DNA of 42,129 bases, taken from assembly GCA_900553815.1 (NCBI GenBank), contig USEY01000026.1, positions 1-42,129 on the forward strand. Direction: 5' to 3'. Positions within the stretch are counted from its first letter, which is position 1. Each line of letters starts with the position of its first letter. This stretch comes from an uncultured Bacteroides sp. (GTDB lineage Bacteria; Bacteroidota; Bacteroidia; Bacteroidales; Bacteroidaceae). Of this stretch, positions 25,764 to 31,772 are shown in pieces. Position numbers and translations under genes: made by a program. Below the pieces are notes generated by a model. That model ran no database searches and was not told the DNA's origin. It saw only the letters and a program-made list of their open reading frames with translations.

Positions 25764-26612
25764 TTATTTGCTCTTTCCATAATCACAAAGCCATTTCACC
25801 GTCTGCGGGTCGTAATGCGAGAAGAACAGGCTGTGTCCCAAGTCCAACTGGCGGATGCGCTGCATATCCTCGTCACTCAGCGTGAAGTCGAACACATCGA
25901 AGTTCTGCTCCATACGCTCCTTGCGGACGGACTTCGGGATGACAATCACGCCGCGCTGGATGAGATAGCGCAGGGCGGTCTGTGCCGCACTCTTGTTATA
26001 CTTGGCACCGACGGCTATCAGCGTTTCGTTACCGAAGAAGTTGTTGCGTCCCTCGGCAAACGGTCCCCACGCCATAATGTGTGTGCCGTATTGCCCCATA
26101 ATCTGTTGCGCCTCTATCTGCTGGTTGAACACGTGGGTTTCCACCTGATTGACCATAGGCGGTATCTCGCTGAATTCCGCCAAGTCGATGAAGCGGTCAG
26201 GATAGAAGTTCGACACGCCGATGGCACGGAGCTTGCCCGCCTTATACGCTTCCTCCATCGCCCGCCACGTACCGTAATAGTCGTTGAAAGGCTGGTGAAT
26301 GAGCAACAGGTCGATGTAGTCGGTCTGCAATTTGCGGAGCGACTCGTCGATGCTTGCCTTTGCCCGCTCGTATCTGGCATTGGAAATCCACACCTTCGTC
26401 ACGATGAACAATTCTTCGCGGGGTACGCTGCAATTACGGATAGCGTTGCCCACGTTCTGCTCGTTGCCATACGCCTGCGCCGTGTCAATCAGACGATAGC
26501 CCACGCTGATGGCATCCCTCACGCACCGCTCGCACTCCGACGGCGATACCTGATAAACTCCATAACCCAAAATCGGCATTTCCACGCCGTTACTTAATTT
26601 TACTGTATCCAT
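25764..26612 (-). CDS. Cytosolic aldo/keto reductase (DkgA-like)
   Basis: 282 residues from ATG 26612, no signal peptide. AKR barrel: [19 protein letters not shown], catalytic Asp and Tyr in [15 protein letters not shown], Lys in IVTKVW and His in LLIHQPFN, with cofactor region [14 protein letters not shown]. It resembles 2,5-diketo-D-gluconate reductase-like AKR5 enzymes that reduce small aldehydes with NADPH. It is the first gene behind box 4. The longer frame to GTG 26678 (MYGR...) begins within the box and is not translated. Confidence 0.93.
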   Translation of the reverse strand: MDTVKLSNGVEMPILGYGVYQVSPSECERCVRDAISVGYRLIDTAQAYGNEQNVGNAIRNCSVPREELFIVTKVWISNARYERAKASIDESLRKLQTDYIDLLLIHQPFNDYYGTWRAMEEAYKAGKLRAIGVSNFYPDRFIDLAEFSEIPPMVNQVETHVFNQQIEAQQIMGQYGTHIMAWGPFAEGRNNFFGNETLIAVGAKYNKSAAQTALRYLIQRGVIVIPKSVRKERMEQNFDVFDFTLSDEDMQRIRQLDLGHSLFFSHYDPQTVKWLCDYGKSK

Positions 26613-26642
26613 ATTCTTTTGTCTATTAATTGTTTTCTGATG

Positions 26643-26710
26643 CAAAATTACATCGGCAAGGCTTCTCCGTCCATACACAGATTACAGATAGAAGCACCCA
26701 TTTCACCGAA
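26643..26710 (-). promoter_or_regulatory. Promoter with conserved regulon box, copy 4
   Basis: Minus-strand -7 TAATTTTG (26650-26643). The box runs 26710-26669 with GGTGCTTC, ATCTGTAATC and TGTGTATGGAC; 18 bp separate it from the -7. It drives the four-gene operon 26612-22952. Confidence 0.8.
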
Positions 26711-26721
26711 ACGCCGAAAAT

Positions 26722-26940
26722 AGCTCGGACAAGGCTTGCGGAAGATTTTTAGCACTGTCCGAGGGCTTCCACAGGGCTAAAACTGTAGAATAAGGGCTGT
26801 CCGAGCCTCCGACAGTGCTTATTTTCTTCGAGAACCGCTGTCCGCCCCCTCGGATGATGCTTATCCTGCAGGATTGGTGCTATCCGAGGCTCGGACGGTG
26901 CTTATCCTGACGGATTGGCATTGTCGGAGCTTTGGGCTGC
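26722..26940. repeat. ~42-bp intergenic repeat array, second copy
   Basis: Starts GCTTGCGGAAGATTTTTAGC, matching the last unit at 8606, and continues with GCTTATCCTGCAGGATTGG-type units that carry CCGAGGCTCGG hairpins at 41-42 bp spacing (clear at ~26818, 26860 and 26901). It decays in the middle. With array D it fills the 428-bp gap between operons. Confidence 0.65.
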
Positions 26941-26952
26941 AAATGTTAATAA

Positions 26953-27045
26953 AGATGAGTCCGGAACTGAGGCCACCTAAGTACGGAACTGAGGGTATCT
27001 AAGTCCGTAACTGAGATAGGCTCACTTCCGAGGTCATCTTTCATC
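26953..27045. repeat. 22-bp degenerate tandem array D
   Basis: CCG/ACG cores at 26961, 26983, 27005 and 27028 in units of the type TAAGTCCGTAACTGAG. The spacing is 22, 22 and 23 bp. The last unit overlaps the stop of the hydrolase gene. Confidence 0.75.
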
Positions 27046-28009
27046 GGTTTTCTTCCCAAAACCGGACAGCCCCGTCTATCCAGCCCTCGGCACTCGTACC
27101 GATGCCCAGCCCGAAGCCGTGCCGGAGGTTCGGATAGAGGTGGAACTCCGCCGGGATGCCGATGGCTTGCAGGGCTTCCGTGCGGCGGCGCATCGTGTTC
27201 GGATTGGCAATGCCGTCATTCGAGCCTACCACGGCGTAGGTCGGCGGGTCTTGCCGGGTGTATTCGCTATGCCCCGTGTAGGCCATCACCACCGTGCGCG
27301 GACGGGGAAGCTGTGTCGCACCGAAAGCCGCCGTGCCGTAAGAACCGATGTATGCAGCCATACGTGCCCCCGCCGAACTGCCCCACACGGAATAGCCTGC
27401 TGTATCGACCTGCAACTCCGTGGCGTGGCGGAAGATGTATTCGATGCCCACCGCCAAGTCCTCGCAAGCCGTCTGTGCGCTGCCCGTCTGATACTGAATG
27501 ACAAACGTATTATACCCCATCCGGCTCAACGCCAAGGCGTGGGGAAATCCCTCGTGGATGGAGCCAACATACGAGAAGCCGCCTCCGGGACAGACAACCG
27601 CAAACGGTGCGCCCGGCCGTCCACGGAAGAAGAACAGTCCGGCATCCTCGCGCCTTAAGTCATAATAAATCCTGCGCCCGGCTGCCACCGAATCTATCAT
27701 CTGGTTGATGTAGCCCACGCACCGCTCCGCGTCAATATAATTATGGTAGGGAAGCAAACGCTCCACTTCGGAGAGCGGCATATCTTCGTCATATCCCCAT
27801 TCCAAAGGCAAGATGTATTGACTGAATCCCTCGAAAGCCGGATGAGCCAAGACATCGGCAATAGTGCTACGGGTAGTCAAGTGTCCCGTTGTTGCAGGAA
27901 TAGAATCATTCCCTTCCTGTGAGGGTATGTATGGTGAAGCCGTATTCTCATCGCAACTGTTGAAAGATAAAATCGCCATAAGCAGACAGATATTGATAAT
28001 CATTTTCAT
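27041..28009 (-). CDS. Lipoprotein alpha/beta hydrolase
   Basis: 322 residues from ATG 28009. Lipoprotein signal MKMIINICLLMAILSFNSC (Cys19). After a ~70-residue N-terminal region the alpha/beta-hydrolase core begins: AVVCPGGGFSYVG (oxyanion), nucleophile Ser in WGSSAGAR, acid in VGSNDGIAN and His in LRHGFGLGIG. It is related to the BD-FAE-like hydrolase at 24868 (PGGxF, HGFG). It is alone behind box 5 and divergent from the second AraC gene. The long frame to GTG 28069 is a promoter-box artefact. Confidence 0.88.
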   Translation of the reverse strand: MKMIINICLLMAILSFNSCDENTASPYIPSQEGNDSIPATTGHLTTRSTIADVLAHPAFEGFSQYILPLEWGYDEDMPLSEVERLLPYHNYIDAERCVGYINQMIDSVAAGRRIYYDLRREDAGLFFFRGRPGAPFAVVCPGGGFSYVGSIHEGFPHALALSRMGYNTFVIQYQTGSAQTACEDLAVGIEYIFRHATELQVDTAGYSVWGSSAGARMAAYIGSYGTAAFGATQLPRPRTVVMAYTGHSEYTRQDPPTYAVVGSNDGIANPNTMRRRTEALQAIGIPAEFHLYPNLRHGFGLGIGTSAEGWIDGAVRFWEENR

Positions 28010-28033
28010 TTTGAACTTTGTTTTTGTCAGGTG

Positions 28034-28101
28034 CAAAATTACAGCAGCGTATGTCTTTCGTCCATACACAGATTACGGATTGAAGCACCAATATCAACGA
28101 A
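28034..28101 (-). promoter_or_regulatory. Promoter with conserved regulon box, copy 5
   Basis: Minus-strand -7 TAATTTTG (28041-28034). The box runs 28101-28060 with 18 bp to the -7. It lies in the divergent gap between the hydrolase and the plus-strand AraC gene. Confidence 0.8.
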
Positions 28102-28187
28102 TGGCATTCACCGCAAGTAGCGTCCAATCAACAGGATAACACAAATCACAGAATCTTGCACCCATTTTACAGAAATGCCTTCCCTCC

Positions 28188-28245
28188 TTGCTGAATGAGT
28201 AAAGAAAAGATTAATTTTGTGGCATCATACTTTAATAAATGGAGG
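28188..28245 (+). promoter_or_regulatory. Promoter and Shine-Dalgarno of the second AraC gene
   Basis: TTG at 28188-28190, a 21-bp spacer, then -7 TAATTTTG at 28212-28219. A strong GGAGG (28241-28245) lies 9 bp before ATG 28255, unusual in a genome that mostly lacks such sites. An upstream in-frame ATG at 28195 lies before the -7 and cannot be the start. Confidence 0.65.
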
Positions 28246-28254
28246 AAACAAGAT

Positions 28255-29151
28255 ATGGGCGACATCATAAATATCAACAGCATCCACGATTACAATGAGT
28301 TTTTAGGGATTGAAACGCTCAATCCGTTGGTCACGTTCATCGACTTCAAGGACGTCAAGGTTTTGAAGCATAAAAAGAAACTTTACGGCTTCTACGGCAT
28401 CTACCTGAAAGAGAAGATACACGGAAAGCTGACTTACGGGCGCAGCCAATACGACTATCAGGAAGGCACGTTGGTATTCGTGGCTCCCGGACAAGTGGCA
28501 GGTATTGACGACGGCGGTGAAACGCCCAATCCCGAAGGCTATTGTCTGCTGTTCCATCCCGACCTGCTGCGAGGCACGAGCCTTGCCCGCAAGATGAAGG
28601 AATACACATTCTTCTCCTACGAAGTGAACGAAGCCCTGCATATGTCCGAGCGCGAGCGGCAGACCATCTTCAACTGCTTCACCGAGATAGAGGAAGAACT
28701 GCACCACCGCATCGACAAGCATAGCCGCAGCATCATCACCTCCAACATCGAAGTCCTGCTCAACCATTGCCTCCGTTTCTACGACCGCCAGTTTGCCACC
28801 CGTGAGGCTATCAACCGCGATGTCCTCACTCGCTTCGAAGAACTGATGACCGGCTACTTCGACTCAGACAAGCCCGAGCAAATCGGTCTGCCCTCCGTGG
28901 CGTGGTGTGCCGACCAGCTCCACTTCTCCGCCAACTATTTCGGCGACCTCATCAAGAAGGAAACGGGCAAGTCCGCCATCGAATACATCCACCTTACCGT
29001 CATCAACCGCGTCAAGGACTTGCTGGCAAGCACGAACAAGACCGTGAGCGAAATTGCTTACGAAGTCGGCTTCCAATATCCGCATCATTTGAGCCGGATG
29101 TTCAAGAAAGTGGCTGGGTGTACGCCGAATGAATATAGAAGCGCAATTTAA
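28255..29151 (+). CDS. AraC-family transcription regulator (second)
   Basis: 298 residues. N-terminal cupin-like effector domain (KKLYGFYGIYLKEKIHGKLTYG, YQEGTLVFVAPGQVAG) and a C-terminal double helix-turn-helix (VAWCADQLHFSANYFGDLIKKETG; VSEIAYEVGFQYPHHLSRMFKKVAGCTPNEYR) with the full AraC signature. It shares layout and scattered identities with the AraC at 10951 (GTLVF, LFHP, LLNHCLRFYDRQFA versus LLDYCVRFYERQFA). ATG 28255 is set by the promoter and the GGAGG site. It is the only plus-strand gene among the cargo, divergent from the box 5 promoter. It may regulate box 5 or the whole set, perhaps sensing a different ligand. Confidence 0.93.
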   Translation: MGDIININSIHDYNEFLGIETLNPLVTFIDFKDVKVLKHKKKLYGFYGIYLKEKIHGKLTYGRSQYDYQEGTLVFVAPGQVAGIDDGGETPNPEGYCLLFHPDLLRGTSLARKMKEYTFFSYEVNEALHMSERERQTIFNCFTEIEEELHHRIDKHSRSIITSNIEVLLNHCLRFYDRQFATREAINRDVLTRFEELMTGYFDSDKPEQIGLPSVAWCADQLHFSANYFGDLIKKETGKSAIEYIHLTVINRVKDLLASTNKTVSEIAYEVGFQYPHHLSRMFKKVAGCTPNEYRSAI

Positions 29152-29216
29152 AACGGCGCATTTACTTATAATAGCATTCAAATCCCGGTATTAGCATTGT
29201 AAATTCCGGGAACTTT

Positions 29217-29229
29217 GCGGTATCAAATT
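29217..29229 (+). repeat. Arm-type repeat, right end
   Basis: GCGGTATCAAATT, the partner of 4251-4263, 63 bp inside the right core repeat. Besides this, the gap 29152-29292 holds only a weak TCCCGG/CCGGGA pairing; I see nothing else. Confidence 0.4.
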
Positions 29230-29292
29230 ACAATGAATATTGAATGTATAATTTGATAATCAGAAAGATATAGAATATTATTCGGTTCAAGT

Positions 29293-29305
29293 GTGGAACT
29301 GCAAT
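29293..29305 (+). repeat. Right attachment repeat (attR core)
   Basis: GTGGAACTGCAAT, identical to 4150-4162. With the following GCCAC it forms GTGG...CCAC, which on the minus strand is the start of a terminator-like hairpin behind the ncRNA. Confidence 0.65.
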
Positions 29306-29495
29306 GCCACATCTAAGTTGGAGGTCGTAGGAAAAACCTTTAGCACGGATATGAGAATAGCAGCCCACGCTATAGCGTGAGAACCACCATGCTTACTCTC
29401 GTGCCGAGTTTGAAATTTCCTACGTTTCCAACTTACAAGATAAGCACAACGCTTCTTATTTTCTTAAATATGTCTTGAACGAATTACTTCATTCG
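29306..29495 (-). ncRNA. Structured RNA, possibly Bacteroidales 6S RNA
   Basis: The minus strand folds into a long rod: TAAGTTGGA pairs with TCCAACTTA (9 bp, outer), then CGTAGGAAA with TTTCCTACG (9 bp). A central unpaired bubble follows, then GCACG with CGTGC, and a terminal hairpin CACGCTATAGCGTG. No protein reads through it. A -7 element (TACATTTG) ends at 29500, giving a transcript of about 190 nt. Length, rod shape and central bubble fit 6S RNA, which binds RNA polymerase, but I cannot confirm the family from memory; another Bacteroidales structured RNA is possible. The gene ends at the right repeat of the accessory element, so its original terminator was probably displaced. Confidence 0.55.
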
Positions 29496-29499
29496 TCTG

Positions 29500-29507
29500 C
29501 AAATGTA
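29500..29507 (-). promoter_or_regulatory. -7 element (TACATTTG) of the ncRNA
   Basis: A TAnnTTTG match on the minus strand (29507-29500), ~70 nt upstream of the outer helix. A TTG lies 24 bp further upstream, slightly long for a -33 element. Confidence 0.5.
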
Positions 29508-29599
29508 AGCAATATCTTTTATTTCCTTTTGCAAGTTGTCCAAAAAGTGCGCAGCATGCGCTCCATCCATCTAAATATGATAAGAAACAAGCAAAAGAA

Positions 29600-29652
29600 A
29601 AGCCGGCCAGACACTGCCTGCAAAGCAAATGACTGACCGGCTTCTTGTTTTT
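29600..29652 (-). terminator. Terminator behind efp (may work both ways)
   Basis: AAGCCGGCCAG (29600-29610) pairs with CTGACCGGCTT (29633-29643) with one wobble. On the minus strand a T-rich tract (TTCTTTTG) follows; on the plus strand CTTGTTTTT follows. Confidence 0.75.
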
Positions 29653-29712
29653 ATCGTATTTTTTAAAAGGCTTTGCCCACAGCCTCAGACAGGCGAGGAC
29701 AACAAATAAGCC

Positions 29713-30279
29713 TTAAGCCTTTACACGACCTACGTAAGAACCGTCGCGCGTATCGATTTCGATAGTTTCACCCTCGTTGATGAACAAAGGAACGCGTACG
29801 GTAGCACCTGACTCTACAGTAGCAGGCTTCAACGTGTTAGTAGCAGTATCGCCCTTCAGACCCGGCTCTGTATAAGTAACCTTCATCTGCACCTTCACGG
29901 GAACTTCAGCATACAACACAGTTTCAGTTGAAGCATCAGAAACTACATCAACAACCATACCTTCGAGCAGGAAGTCAACGCCATTAATCAGGTCGTGAGC
30001 AATGGGCACCTGGTCGAATGTCTCCTGGTTCATGAATTGATAATAGTCACCATCGTGATAGAGATATTGATGAGGACGACGCTCTACGCGAACATCTTCC
30101 AGTTTCTCACCGATGTTGAAACGACGCTCCAGCACATAGCCGTTCACTACGTCTTTCAGTTTAGTACGCATGAAAGTGTTACCTTTTCCCGGTTTTACAT
30201 GCAGGAAGTCAATGCAAAAATACAGCTTGCCATCCATACGGATGCAAGTTCCGATTTTAATGTCTTGGGCATTAATCAT
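29713..30279 (-). CDS. efp: Translation elongation factor P
   Basis: A 188-residue cytosolic protein that relieves ribosome stalling at polyproline stretches. It has the three beta-barrel domains of EF-P: KOW-like N-terminal domain (INAQDIKIGTCIRMDGKLYFCIDFLHVKPGKGN), central OB domain and C-terminal OB domain ending TIEIDTRDGSYVGRVKA. Lys32 in PGKGN is at the tip normally beta-lysylated, rhamnosylated (as Arg) or left unmodified. It is transcribed from its own promoter, divergent from rpmH. Confidence 0.96.
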   Translation of the reverse strand: MINAQDIKIGTCIRMDGKLYFCIDFLHVKPGKGNTFMRTKLKDVVNGYVLERRFNIGEKLEDVRVERRPHQYLYHDGDYYQFMNQETFDQVPIAHDLINGVDFLLEGMVVDVVSDASTETVLYAEVPVKVQMKVTYTEPGLKGDTATNTLKPATVESGATVRVPLFINEGETIEIDTRDGSYVGRVKA

Positions 30280-30331
30280 AACTATGTTCTTTTACTTATA
30301 TTATAATGTTACTATCTTGCGAAATGCGGTG

Positions 30332-30363
30332 CAAAATTAATGGAAATCGGTAAAAAACGCAAA
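30332..30363 (-). promoter_or_regulatory. efp promoter
   Basis: Minus strand: -33 TTTG (30363-30360), a 20-bp spacer, then -7 TAATTTTG (30339-30332). A near-ideal Bacteroidetes promoter, ~50 bp before the efp ATG. Confidence 0.75.
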
Positions 30364-30390
30364 AACTTTTGAGAGAAAAAGAGTTATCGC

Positions 30391-30421
30391 TTGGTTTATT
30401 TGAAAAAAGTGCCTATTTTTG
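30391..30421 (+). promoter_or_regulatory. rpmH promoter
   Basis: TTGG (30391-30394), a 19-bp spacer, then -7 TATTTTTG (30414-30421), 44 bp before the rpmH ATG. An apparent in-frame TTG start at 30391 lies within this promoter and is not used. Confidence 0.7.
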
Positions 30422-30465
30422 CAGCCCGAATTCGTGAGAATAATAACGTAAAACAAGATACAGCA

Positions 30466-30627
30466 ATGAAAAGAACATTCCAACCCTCTAACAGAAAGAG
30501 AAAAAACAAACACGGTTTCCGTGAGAGAATGGCTACAGCCAATGGCCGCAGAGTATTGGCAGCACGTCGCGCCAAGGGCCGCAAGAAACTGACAGTTTCT
30601 GACGAATACAATGGAGTAAAGGCATAA
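30466..30627 (+). CDS. rpmH: 50S ribosomal protein L34
   Basis: A 53-residue, very basic ribosomal protein. The sequence begins [20 protein letters not shown] and continues [25 protein letters not shown], the universal L34 pattern. The short C-terminal tail (DEYNGVKA) is the only extension. In many bacteria rpmH neighbours dnaA/rnpA, but here it stands alone beside efp, as seen in Bacteroidetes. Start at ATG 30466. Confidence 0.97.
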   Translation: MKRTFQPSNRKRKNKHGFRERMATANGRRVLAARRAKGRKKLTVSDEYNGVKA

Positions 30628-30656
30628 GCCACTGACACTCTAAAAAGAATAAGAAA

Positions 30657-30700
30657 GCCGCAAAAGACCGGGTAACACCGCCTTTTGCGGCTTTTCTTTT
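30657..30700 (+). terminator. Rho-independent terminator after rpmH
   Basis: GCCGCAAAAG (30657-30666) pairs perfectly with CTTTTGCGGC (30682-30691), followed by TTTTCTTTT. Confidence 0.88.
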
Positions 30701-31111
30701 GTACCTTCCCTTCCTTCTTTCCAAAGAAAGATACGGAGTGGAATTTCTTGGAGGAAAGTGAAAGAATCGAAGGTTTCACACAGAAAGAAGAAGTCATTCA
30801 GGTGAAGTTTCACCATTAGAGGCTGAAAACAAACGAGTTGCGGTGAAAGATGGAAGTGCAGTCCCTGTAGCGTGAAGGATGGTTTCAGGTTTATCTTTCA
30901 CCGTATTTATTTATATGTCAGAAGATTAAAATTCACCGTGAAGGCGTGAAACTTCAAACGGGAAAAAGGATATTCAGCACGGTGAAGGATGTACCCTCAT
31001 GCCTTTTCCATCCTATTCACAACGTATCAAATGAGAAAATATCAGCCATGATAACCGCCGAGTGTCACGACTTACATCATGTACCTGCTTCTCCTTTCCT
31101 CCTCCACCAAA
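30701..31111. other. Non-coding stretch with GGTGAA-rich short repeats
   Basis: No credible gene. Scattered GGTGAA/TTCACC words occur in both orientations (for example GGTGAAGTTTCACC near 30811, GTGAAAGATGG at 30843, GTGAAGGATGG at 30872), a looser pattern than the strictly periodic arrays that follow. Confidence 0.5.
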
Positions 31112-31370
31112 CAGGGATTTGAGCGTACTAACCAGGGACTTTAGCGCGCTAAACAGAGACTTTACGATAACAGATACGGCTGCGCGGGCTGACGCAGCCG
31201 TATCTGTTCGTCAACGCAGCCGTATCCGTAAGCCGATGCAGCCGTAAGTGTAAAACGGCAGCAGTGGACTACTTGTTTATTAGCAGTGTACTCCTGACGC
31301 GATAGTAGTCCATTGCTATCACGTCAGGAGTACACTGCTATCGGGAAAGGAGTTAACTGCTATCATCAAG
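31112..31370. repeat. Compound 22-bp-period array with strong hairpins
   Basis: Several repeat cores follow each other, each with a 21-22 bp period: CAGGGA/CAGAGA at 31112, 31133, 31154; GCAGCCG at 31194, 31216, 31238; GCAGTG at 31261, 31283; TGCTATC at 31314, 31336, 31358. Two perfect inverted repeats lie inside: CAGATACGGCTGCG (31171-31184) with 31193-31206 (14 bp, 8-nt loop), and CAGTGTACTCCTGACG (31284-31299) with 31322-31337 (16 bp, 22-nt loop). Confidence 0.75.
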
Positions 31371-31614
31371 AGAAAGAAGATATCTGCGCCAGTCCTGTTT
31401 TTCATTGAAATCCAAATCCATGACATACGCCTATCACCCGTGACACTTCCTCCGCACCAACTGGCTGAACAGGCAGCCTTCACCATATAGGCCTGTCCGC
31501 CAGGCTGCAACGGTGAAACTTCACCTGGCAAACATGTCATCCACTACAGCCGTCGACGGGAGCCTACCAATTAAATTCTACAGAAAATCAAAAGGGTATA
31601 TTAATTTAAATATT

Positions 31615-31622
31615 TATCTTTG
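31615..31622 (+). promoter_or_regulatory. -7 element (TATCTTTG) of the PASTA-rluD-ddl operon
   Basis: A TAnnTTTG match ~150 bp before ATG 31773, giving a leader of about 145 nt in which no gene is seen. Confidence 0.5.
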
Positions 31623-31772
31623 CCAAGAATATGGGCAGTTGTGGTCTGACCATCTGATTGGCAGTCTGAAAATATCCTGCCAACGGAAAATAAACTTAGC
31701 CCCAACTGAAAAAAAAATAAAAGCCTGCCCCAGAACAACAGGATTGGCAAAACTAAAAACAAAGAACAGCTT

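Larger units (their letters stand above)
4150..29305. mobile_element. ~25.2-kb integrated accessory element (decayed integrase)
   Basis: The limits are a 13-bp direct repeat, GTGGAACTGCAAT, at 4150-4162 and 29293-29305. Just inside each end the short repeat GCGGTATCA(A/G)ATT occurs in the same orientation (4251-4263, 29217-29229), as arm-type integrase sites often do. The left end carries the first ~35 codons of a tyrosine integrase reading inward. The right end abuts a structured RNA gene, a typical kind of attachment site. The cargo is one coherent redox/hydrolase regulon with shared promoter boxes, flanked by housekeeping genes. No transfer, relaxase or replication gene is left, so this is probably a deleted integrative element. 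The limits are inferred; an empty-site strain would settle them. Confidence 0.65.

Noticed and set aside
11857..28069. Four long reading frames that all begin MYGR... at 11916, 19621, 26678 and 28069
   Set aside because: They start at a GTG inside the repeated promoter box and upstream of the -7 element. The shared N-terminus is the box translated by chance; true starts are 11856, 19558, 26612 and 28009.
4150..29305. A complete conjugative transposon
   Set aside because: No relaxase, coupling protein, tra genes or intact integrase in the interval.
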